From Actinomycetota bacterium (GTDB taxonomy: Bacteria > Actinomycetota > Coriobacteriia > Anaerosomatales > JAHIQC01), in assembly GCA_018902765.1 (NCBI GenBank), contig JAHIQC010000366.1, positions 1 through 5,516 of the forward strand: a DNA stretch of 5,516 bases, written 5' to 3'. Of the stretch, positions 1 through 4,155 are shown piece by piece. The notes beneath the pieces were generated by a model. It was not told the origin of the DNA. It ran no database searches and saw only the letters and a program-made list of their open reading frames with translations. How positions within the stretch are numbered: the first letter of the stretch is position 1; every line of letters starts with the position of its first letter. A program made the translations under genes and the position numbers.

Positions 1-516
1 CTGCACGATCCCGATGCGCTCTCGCTGGCGTCGCGGGGCATCCAAGGCGTGTTCGTGGTCACCTCGCTCACCAAGATCTTCTGCGTCCCCGGCCTGCGTA
101 TCGGGCTGCTCGCCGGCGACGCTGAGACCCTCCGGCGAATCAGCGAGCTGCGCGACCCGTGGAGCGTCAACGGTATCGCACTCGAAGCCGCCGCCGCGCT
201 CGCCGATGAGGACGAGTACCTCGCTCGCACTCGCGCATGGCTCTCCGAAGAACGCCCGCACCTCGCGAAGCTGCTCTGCGCAATCCCCGGCGTCAGCGTC
301 TGCGATGGCGTCGCCCCGTTCGTCCTCGCCGAGCTCCCCGAGGGCGTCTCGGCGACCCGGCTGCGTGATTCGCTCGCCACGCGCGGGCTTGGCGTGCGTG
401 ATGCCTCGACTTTCGCGGAGCTCGGGCCGCGTTGGGTGCGCGTGGGCGTGCGGTCCGCACCCGAGAACGAGCGGCTCGCTGCCGCGATCGCGGAGTATTG
501 CGCGGGGAGTGCGTGA
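1..516 (+). CDS. cobD: Threonine-phosphate decarboxylase / class I-II aminotransferase fold, 5'-truncated by window
   Basis: This is the C-terminal 171 residues of a fold-type I PLP enzyme; a full-length family member has about 350 residues, so roughly half lies upstream of the window. The frame is open from base 1. Visible residues 21-35 read TSLTKIFCVPGLRIG, the PLP-lysine motif (S-x-T-K followed by PGLRIG), with Lys25 the likely Schiff-base lysine. Near the C-terminus WVRVGVR (145-151) carries the arginine (probably Arg147) that binds the substrate carboxylate in this fold. The general family assignment is firm. The specific function, decarboxylation of L-threonine phosphate to (R)-1-amino-2-propanol phosphate, is inferred from the overlapping cbiB gene, whose product uses that compound. 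Histidinol-phosphate aminotransferase is the closest alternative by sequence. In Pseudomonas naming this gene is cobC. Its stop shares one base with the next start (TGATG), so the two genes are cotranscribed and probably translationally coupled. Confidence 0.8.
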   Translation: MHDPDALSLASRGIQGVFVVTSLTKIFCVPGLRIGLLAGDAETLRRISELRDPWSVNGIALEAAAALADEDEYLARTRAWLSEERPHLAKLLCAIPGVSVCDGVAPFVLAELPEGVSATRLRDSLATRGLGVRDASTFAELGPRWVRVGVRSAPENERLAAAIAEYCAGSA

Positions 517-1487
517 TGACCGCCTGGCTGCTCGCCCGTCCGCTCGCGCTCACCATCGCGCTCACCCTCGACCTCGCTCTCGGCGACCCGCACTACCGGC
601 TGCACCCGGTGCGGCTGCTTGGCGACACGATCGCGACGGGGGAGCGGGTGCTGCGGCGCACGCGGTTTTCCGATCGCGCCGCGGGCACCATGCTCGCCGC
701 CAGCACCCTGGTCCTCGCCGCCGGCTCGGCGCTCGCCCTCAGCATGCTCGCGTGGCGCATTGGCGGGCTGGTCGCTGGTGTCGCGGTTGATGCGGTGCTC
801 ACCTACTTCGCGCTGGCCGGCCGCGCTCTCGCCGACGAGGGTCGACGCGTCCGCGAGCGCCTCGAGGCCGACGACCTGCCCGGCGCCCGAGCGGCTCTTG
901 CGGGAGTCGTCGGCCGTGACACCGCGGACCTCGACGAGTCCCAGATATCGCGCGCCGCCATCGAGACCCTTGCCGAGAACTCCGTCGACGCGCTCGTCGC
1001 AACCGCGCTGTGGGGACTGCTGCTCGGCCCGACCGGGGCATGGGCGCACAAGGTCGCCAGCACGCTGGACTCCATGGTCGGGTATCGCAACGAACGCTAC
1101 GAGCGATTCGGGACTGCAGGTGCGAAGCTCGATGACCTGCTGGCCTGGGTGCCCGCGCGGATCGCCATTCCGCTGGTGACACTGGCCGCGGCCACCGTGA
1201 GACTGGACTGGCGAGGCGCATGGTCGACCGGTGTGCGCGATCGGCTGCGGCACACCAGCCCGAACTCCGCACATGGCGAGGCCGCGTTCGCGGGGGCGTT
1301 GGGGGTGCAGCTTGGCGGCGTCGTCTCGTACTCGGGAGTTGCATCGGAACGGCCCGCGATCGGAGCGGAGTTCATTGCTCCCAGCGCGTCGGACCTGCGG
1401 GCAGCCGGCCGCTTGTTGGTCGCGGTCGAGACGGTGATTCTTGTGTGTGCGGCGATCGCAGCGCTGGCCGCGCTGGCGCTCGCGTAG
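516..1487 (+). CDS. cbiB: Adenosylcobinamide-phosphate synthase CbiB (CobD in aerobic-pathway naming)
   Basis: This integral membrane enzyme of adenosylcobalamin synthesis joins aminopropanol (phosphate) to the propionate side chain of adenosylcobyric acid by an amide bond. The 323-residue product has the usual family length and its signatures in order: DLALGDPHYRLHPVRLLG (19-36), GRDTADLDESQI (133-144), AIETLAENSVDALVA (148-162), TLDSMVGYRNERYERFG (183-199), KLDDLLAWVPARI (204-216) and HTSPNSAHGEAAFAGALG (246-263). Hydrophobic segments near 3-21, 58-79, 82-103, 212-228 and 296-322 fit a multi-pass inner-membrane protein. The ATG at 516 is preferred over upstream in-frame starts because GGGGAG (504-509) sits six bases before it, the family N-terminus begins here, and the upstream gene ends here. 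A small deviation is NSVDALVATALW, where many homologues have a proline-containing segment. It is the last gene of the cobalamin unit within this window; I see no strong terminator after it. Confidence 0.95.
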   Translation: MTAWLLARPLALTIALTLDLALGDPHYRLHPVRLLGDTIATGERVLRRTRFSDRAAGTMLAASTLVLAAGSALALSMLAWRIGGLVAGVAVDAVLTYFALAGRALADEGRRVRERLEADDLPGARAALAGVVGRDTADLDESQISRAAIETLAENSVDALVATALWGLLLGPTGAWAHKVASTLDSMVGYRNERYERFGTAGAKLDDLLAWVPARIAIPLVTLAAATVRLDWRGAWSTGVRDRLRHTSPNSAHGEAAFAGALGVQLGGVVSYSGVASERPAIGAEFIAPSASDLRAAGRLLVAVETVILVCAAIAALAALALA

Positions 1488-1551
1488 ACAGTCGATCTCC
1501 TCGGCCGTACTGGCCACCGACAAGCGTCTCGATTTGTAGCCCGAATACATG

Positions 1552-1636
1552 GTGACTGTTGGTACTCGCTGGTACCTATTGGGACGAACCAGCAGCTCCG
1601 CCATACCAACGAGCCCCAATAGTCACCAATAGTCAC
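1552..1636. repeat. Tandem decamer pair with inverted relatives, possible integrase arm-type sites
   Basis: CAATAGTCAC occurs twice head to tail at 1617-1626 and 1627-1636 without a mismatch. Its reverse complement recurs upstream as GTGACTGTTG (1552-1561, one mismatch) and GTACCTATTG (1572-1581, two mismatches). CTATTGGG (1576-1583) and CCCAATAG (1615-1622) form a perfect 8-base inverted repeat around a 31-base loop. Paired short direct repeats a little way from a tRNA-derived core are what arm-binding sites of phage-type tyrosine integrases look like. That function is inference; the repeats themselves are directly visible. No T-run follows, so a terminator is unlikely. Confidence 0.55.
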
Positions 1637-1647
1637 AAGCACAATCA

Positions 1648-1673
1648 GGATTCGAATTCCCTTTGGGGCACCA
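1648..1673 (+). other. tRNA 3'-end remnant, candidate attachment (att) core
   Basis: The sequence reads as T-loop TTCGAAT (1651-1657), T-stem 3' strand TCCCT, seven acceptor bases TTGGGGC, discriminator A and CCA (1671-1673). The T-stem 5' side pairs only at the three loop-proximal positions (GGA with TCC); the two outer positions mismatch and nothing upstream forms an anticodon or D arm. Identity to a tRNA gene therefore begins close to 1648, as expected when an integrative element leaves behind the 3' end of its target tRNA. On the opposite strand it encodes GAPKGIR, a peptide signature that antisense tRNA 3' ends commonly give. The parent tRNA cannot be named, although the acceptor half implies a 5' end of GCCCCAA. 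Confidence 0.6.
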
Positions 1674-1680
1674 TAAAACC

Positions 1681-1963
1681 GCAGGTCAGAGGCCTGTGAA
1701 TCCCTGAAGCGTGCTTGAAATCGGGCTACAATCTGGGTCCGGATTTCGTCGTTTTGAAGCCTCGTTGGGGGCAAATCAGCAGGTCAGAGGCCATTTCGGC
1801 CCCAATTTGTCGCCCAAAAATCCCTGTTGCTGATGGTCGGAGCGCGAGATCGAGGTGTCGCCCGATTTGTCGCCCAAATACACGGCGAAATGTCGGGCCG
1901 CGATACTGATGTCGCCTGCTCACTTGAAACCCGATTCATGAGCCAAGCCGCAGCTCAGAGGCG
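1681..1963 (+). repeat. Three dispersed copies of GCAGGTCAGAGGC-type repeat
   Basis: GCAGGTCAGAGGCC is present at 1681-1694 and, identically, at 1779-1792. A third copy at 1950-1963 (GCAGCTCAGAGGCG) differs at two positions. The first two copies share wider context: each is preceded by TTGGGG(G)CA and, further upstream, by GGATT (1648 and 1741). They may thus be two diverged copies of one unit of roughly 45-50 bases that begins with the tRNA-like end. No function is known to me; serial insertion at one site is one explanation. Confidence 0.5.
1801..1878 (+). repeat. ATTTGTCGCCCAAA direct repeat at 60-base spacing
   Basis: ATTTGTCGCCCAAA occurs at 1805-1818 and again at 1865-1878. Including the preceding CCC(A/G), 17 of 18 positions match (1801-1818 against 1861-1878). 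Similarity beyond this is weak, so it is either an old 60-base tandem duplication or a pair of protein-binding sites. Confidence 0.45.
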
Positions 1964-2000
1964 GGAAAGGCGGTCGTCTCTTTGGCCCAACGACCGTCAC

Positions 2001-2029
2001 TTGCGATTGCTGTTGCCTGGAAGTAGTAT
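2001..2029 (+). promoter_or_regulatory. Candidate promoter of the AbiE-like unit
   Basis: TTGCGA (2001-2006) and TAGTAT (2024-2029) are separated by 17 bases and each match the sigma-70-type consensus hexamers at four of six positions. Transcription would begin near 2036-2037, on or beside the ATG at 2037, which would give a leaderless mRNA of the kind common in actinobacteria. This is prediction from spacing and sequence only. Confidence 0.4.
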
Positions 2030-3119
2030 GTTGTGCATGATGCGCAACAGTGAAACTTCAGACAACACAACATTCTCCCGAGCACTCGACGCGCTCCGCT
2101 CGCGGCTGCCCGAGACATGGCGCGTCGAGGTGGTCGAAGAGCGAGCCTATGCCCCCGGGCCGGATGCGGTCGTGCGTGTCGTCGGACCGGATGAGCAGGC
2201 GTCGATCCTGACGATGGAAGTGAAGAGCCGGCTCGACCCCAGGGACGCCGAGCCACTCGTGTCTCGTTTCGAGATGCGACGCTGGCGAGACGGCGATGCA
2301 ACCCCGGTAGTCGTCGCTCGCTTTCTCGGCGAACGGACGCGAGAGCGACTGCGAACGCTGGGTGCCGGCTACATCGATCTGACGGGCAACATGTACCTGC
2401 GGCTCGATGCTCCGGCTGTGGCGATCGAGCGGGCGGGGGCAGACAAAGACCCGGAACCGGCGCAGCGTCCGGCGCGTTCTCTCAAGGGCGCCAAGGCCGG
2501 TCGGCTCGTGAGGACGCTCGTGGACTTCACTCCGCCGCTCGGCACACGCGAGATCGCTAAGATCGCTAAGATTGACCCCGGCTACGTCTCGCGTCTGCTC
2601 GCGCTGCTCGAACGAGACGACTACATAGGACGCGAACCTCGCGGCCCGGTCACCCGCATCGACTGGCCCAACCTCCTGCGCGCGTGGACCAAGGACTACT
2701 CTCTCGATTCCTCCAACCTGGCCACAGCCTATCTGCAGCCTCGAGGTCTTCCAGCCTTGCTCGACGCCTTGCGTGGGCAGGACAGCGAGGAAGCTCTGAC
2801 CTACGCAATCTCCGGCTCGCTCGCTGCCGCTCGGCGGGCTCCGATCGCTCCGGCGCGTCTCGGGGTCGTCTACGTGAAGCGTCTCGACGAGGCCGCGCAA
2901 GTGCTCGGTCTGCTCCCCGCCGAGACCGGGGCGAATGTGCTTCTCGTCGAGCCGTTCGACAGCGTCGTCTTCGAGCGCACGGTTCTCGACGAGGGTTTGA
3001 GGTACGTGGCCCCTTCGCAGATCGCCGCCGACCTGCTCACGTCTTCCGGCCGCGGGCCGGAGGAAGCGGAAGCGCTCATCGAGTGGATGCTGTCCCACGA
3101 GGAGGTCTGGCGTGTATAG
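2028..3119 (+). CDS. AbiEi-like antitoxin / transcriptional regulator with nuclease-like N-terminal domain
   Basis: From ATG 2028 the protein has 363 residues. Residues about 15-140 look like a PD-(D/E)XK-type fold: an acidic residue at Asp46, then LTMEVKSR (61-68) with an E-x-K triad, then LGAGYIDLTGNMYLRLD (111-127). Residues about 158-210 form a winged helix-turn-helix, with TREIAKIAK as the first helix, DPGYVSRLLALLERDD as the recognition helix and a wing around IGREPRGPVTRIDW. The rest (about 215-363), with YAISGSLAAARRAP and GANVLLVEPFDSVVF, resembles the C-terminal domain of AbiEi-family proteins, which neutralise the nucleotidyltransferase toxin and repress the operon. The downstream overlapping nucleotidyltransferase gene supports this pairing. 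The start is uncertain: GGAAG (2019-2023) precedes ATG 2028, but ATG 2037 or 2040 would suit a leaderless transcript. The frame is open back to 1827, but that stretch covers repeat DNA and lacks domain character. Whether the ExK site cuts DNA is unknown. Confidence 0.75.
   Translation: MLCMMRNSETSDNTTFSRALDALRSRLPETWRVEVVEERAYAPGPDAVVRVVGPDEQASILTMEVKSRLDPRDAEPLVSRFEMRRWRDGDATPVVVARFLGERTRERLRTLGAGYIDLTGNMYLRLDAPAVAIERAGADKDPEPAQRPARSLKGAKAGRLVRTLVDFTPPLGTREIAKIAKIDPGYVSRLLALLERDDYIGREPRGPVTRIDWPNLLRAWTKDYSLDSSNLATAYLQPRGLPALLDALRGQDSEEALTYAISGSLAAARRAPIAPARLGVVYVKRLDEAAQVLGLLPAETGANVLLVEPFDSVVFERTVLDEGLRYVAPSQIAADLLTSSGRGPEEAEALIEWMLSHEEVWRV
2029..2049. promoter_or_regulatory. 21-base palindrome, candidate autoregulatory operator
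   Basis: TGTTGTGCAT (2029-2038) and ATGCGCAACA (2040-2049) are inverted copies with nine of ten positions complementary around a single central G (2039). The palindrome directly follows the candidate -10 box and covers the predicted transcription start and the first codons of the adjacent gene. AbiEi antitoxins are known to repress their own operons by binding inverted repeats, and this gene encodes a winged helix-turn-helix protein, so it is the natural operator candidate. Confidence 0.5.
3101..3114 (+). promoter_or_regulatory. Ribosome binding site deciding the GTG start of the nucleotidyltransferase
   Basis: GGAGG at 3101-3105 is separated by six bases (TCTGGC) from GTG at 3112-3114. It lies inside the last codons of the upstream gene and supports the GTG start and translational coupling. 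Confidence 0.75.
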
Positions 3120-3981
3120 CGAGGAGTACATCGTCGCGCGCAGAGCACTTCTCGACGCGCTTGAGGCACTTCAAGGCCATCGCGACGCACTCGTGCTCGT
3201 CGGCGCGCAGGCGATCTACTTCCACACCGGTGCCGCCCAGTTCGCCGTCGCCGAGTTCACGACTGATGGCGACGTCGCAATCGACCCGCGCCTGCTGTCG
3301 GGTGATCCCGAGATCGCTTCGGCGATGCGCAAGGCCAAGTTCTTCCTCGACGAGCGCAACGGCACGGAACTCGTGGGCGTGTGGGCTTCGATGCGCGAGA
3401 TCGCTGGCGTGCCTGCAAAGGTGACCGTCGATCTTCTCGTGCCCGACGCCCTTGGAGGCGCAGGGCGGCGTGCCGCCCGGGTGCCGCAGCACGAGAAGGG
3501 CTCGATGCTGAAGGTCCACGGGCTGGAGGCGGCGCTCGTGGACAACAGCGTGATGAGCATCGGGGCGCTCGAGGCGACGGATGCCCGGAGCTTCACCATG
3601 AAGGTGGCCGGCCCCACGGCGCTGTTGATCTCCAAGACGATCAAGATGTCGGAGCGGGTCGCGGCCGGTGCGCTTGAACGAGGCCGGCCGGACAGAGTGA
3701 AGCCCAAGGACGCACTTGACGTGCTTCGACTATTGCAGGCAATCCCGAGCGCTCGGCTGGCTGAGGGCTTTGCGGGTCTGTTGGCAGATGAGACTGCCGG
3801 GCCCGTCACTTCAGAGGCACTCGGCGAACTGCCAAGCCTTTTCGGCGACGCCGACTCTCCAGGCAGTCAACTCGCAGCCGAGGCGGCAGCGCCAGAGCCG
3901 CCCGACGTGATTGCGGCGTCGTGCGCCGCGCTATGTGGGGAGCTGTTCGCTGCACTCAGCGCGCAGGGAATCGGCGGCTGA
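3112..3981 (+). CDS. AbiEii-like nucleotidyltransferase, probable toxin of a type IV toxin-antitoxin pair
   Basis: The 289-residue product has a nucleotidyltransferase core. LVLVGAQAIYFHTG (27-40) is the nucleotide-binding G-(G/A/S) segment. FTTDGDVAID (49-58) supplies the metal-binding D-x-D (Asp52, Asp54), and Asp107 in KVTVDLLVPD is the likely third carboxylate. Further on, LLISKTIKMSER (171-182) and KPKDALDVLRLL (197-208) resemble the lysine and K-D-x-x-D motifs typical of AbiEii proteins. The tail (about 245-289) is alanine-rich, probably helical and less conserved. Members of this superfamily act as toxins, and some (MenT of Mycobacterium tuberculosis) add nucleotides to tRNA 3' ends; whether this one does is inference. 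The GTG start is supported by GGAGG, and the first eight bases overlap the end of the antitoxin-like gene, so antitoxin and toxin are made from one transcript. A non-toxic housekeeping nucleotidyltransferase is less likely given the partner. Confidence 0.75.
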   Translation: MYSEEYIVARRALLDALEALQGHRDALVLVGAQAIYFHTGAAQFAVAEFTTDGDVAIDPRLLSGDPEIASAMRKAKFFLDERNGTELVGVWASMREIAGVPAKVTVDLLVPDALGGAGRRAARVPQHEKGSMLKVHGLEAALVDNSVMSIGALEATDARSFTMKVAGPTALLISKTIKMSERVAAGALERGRPDRVKPKDALDVLRLLQAIPSARLAEGFAGLLADETAGPVTSEALGELPSLFGDADSPGSQLAAEAAAPEPPDVIAASCAALCGELFAALSAQGIGG

Positions 3982-4091
3982 TCCAAGCCCCATATCCCCG
4001 GAGACCCGCGCAGGGGAGTCGCACTGCTTGCAACGCGCGCCGGGTATAGCTCGGGACTGTTGGTTCTCGACAGCAGCTACTCACATTGCTT

Positions 4092-4138
4092 GAGCGGCAA
4101 TGTCAGCCCGCTGCCGTAGGATGTGTCCAGAGCGGCAA
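4092..4138 (+). repeat. GAGCGGCAA direct repeat flanking candidate -10 box
   Basis: GAGCGGCAA occurs at 4092-4100 and 4130-4138, start to start 38 bases apart. One copy lies before and one after the TAGGAT box at 4117-4122. Regulator binding sites are possible, but a nine-base repeat in a high-GC sequence may also be chance. Confidence 0.35.
4117..4122 (+). promoter_or_regulatory. Candidate -10 box for the STAND NTPase gene
   Basis: TAGGAT at 4117-4122 fits the actinobacterial -10 pattern and lies 30 bases before the TTG start. No good -35 hexamer lies at 16-18 bases; TTGAGC (4090-4095) is 21 bases away, which is too far for a standard promoter. The 171-base spacer 3982-4152 contains no gene I can support and only a weak hairpin (TCCCC 3995-3999 with GGGGA 4013-4017). 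It is long enough for the downstream gene to be transcribed separately. Confidence 0.35.
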
Positions 4139-4141
4139 CAT

Positions 4142-4155
4142 GAGGAGCCCCATTG
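4142..4155 (+). promoter_or_regulatory. Ribosome binding site deciding the TTG start
   Basis: GAGGAG (4142-4147) is five bases upstream of TTG 4153-4155. An in-frame stop at 4141-4143 overlaps the site, so the gene cannot begin further upstream. The next in-frame ATG lies far inside the NTPase domain, so TTG is the best start. Confidence 0.75.

Larger units (their letters stand above)
1488..2027. other. Gene-free, repeat-rich intergenic region (possible integration scar)
   Basis: These 540 bases lie between the cobalamin operon and the defence-like genes. No frame here shows convincing protein character. Much of the stretch (about 1540-1830) is visibly less GC-rich than the flanking genes. 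It holds, from left to right: decamer repeats (1552-1636), a tRNA 3'-end-like sequence (1648-1673), three copies of a GCAGGTCAGAGGC repeat (1681, 1779, 1950), a 14-base repeat at 1805 and 1865, and a candidate promoter at 2001-2029. I found no complete RNA gene and no riboswitch that I could support. The whole stretch is best read as a junction left by, or bordering, a mobile element. Confidence 0.6.

Noticed and set aside
14..790. Long + strand reading frame across the decarboxylase and cbiB
   Set aside because: It is out of frame with two well-supported genes; its product is rich in Arg, Ser and Pro and has no domain motif, typical of an overprinted frame in high-GC DNA.
1503..1518. GGCC-loop-GGCC as terminator after cbiB
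   Set aside because: The stem is four pairs and no T-run follows; too weak to support.
1577..1673. A complete tRNA gene ending at 1673
   Set aside because: The two outer T-stem pairs fail and no anticodon arm, D arm or acceptor 5' strand GCCCCAA is present upstream, so only the 3' end is tRNA-like.
1097..1774. Minus-strand frame containing GAPKGIRI
   Set aside because: It overlaps the end of cbiB antisense, and the GAPKGIR peptide is the antisense reading of the tRNA 3'-end sequence rather than a protein motif.
1827..2027. N-terminal extension of the AbiEi-like protein to ATG 1827
   Set aside because: The extension would translate repeat DNA (including part of the 60-base-spaced repeat), lacks a domain signature, and a promoter-like element and palindrome lie at the later starts.
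2552..2569. Perfect 9-base tandem GATCGCTAA inside the helix-turn-helix
   Set aside because: It encodes IAK-IAK within a helix of normal length for the family, so it is not an insertion; probably coincidental codon use.
2058..3131. Long minus-strand frame opposite the AbiEi-like gene
   Set aside because: It is antisense to a gene with clear domain motifs, a good start and a coupled partner; it has no recognisable motif of its own.
3995..4017. Hairpin TCCCC/GGGGA as terminator after the nucleotidyltransferase
   Set aside because: The stem is only five pairs with a 13-base loop and no T-run follows.
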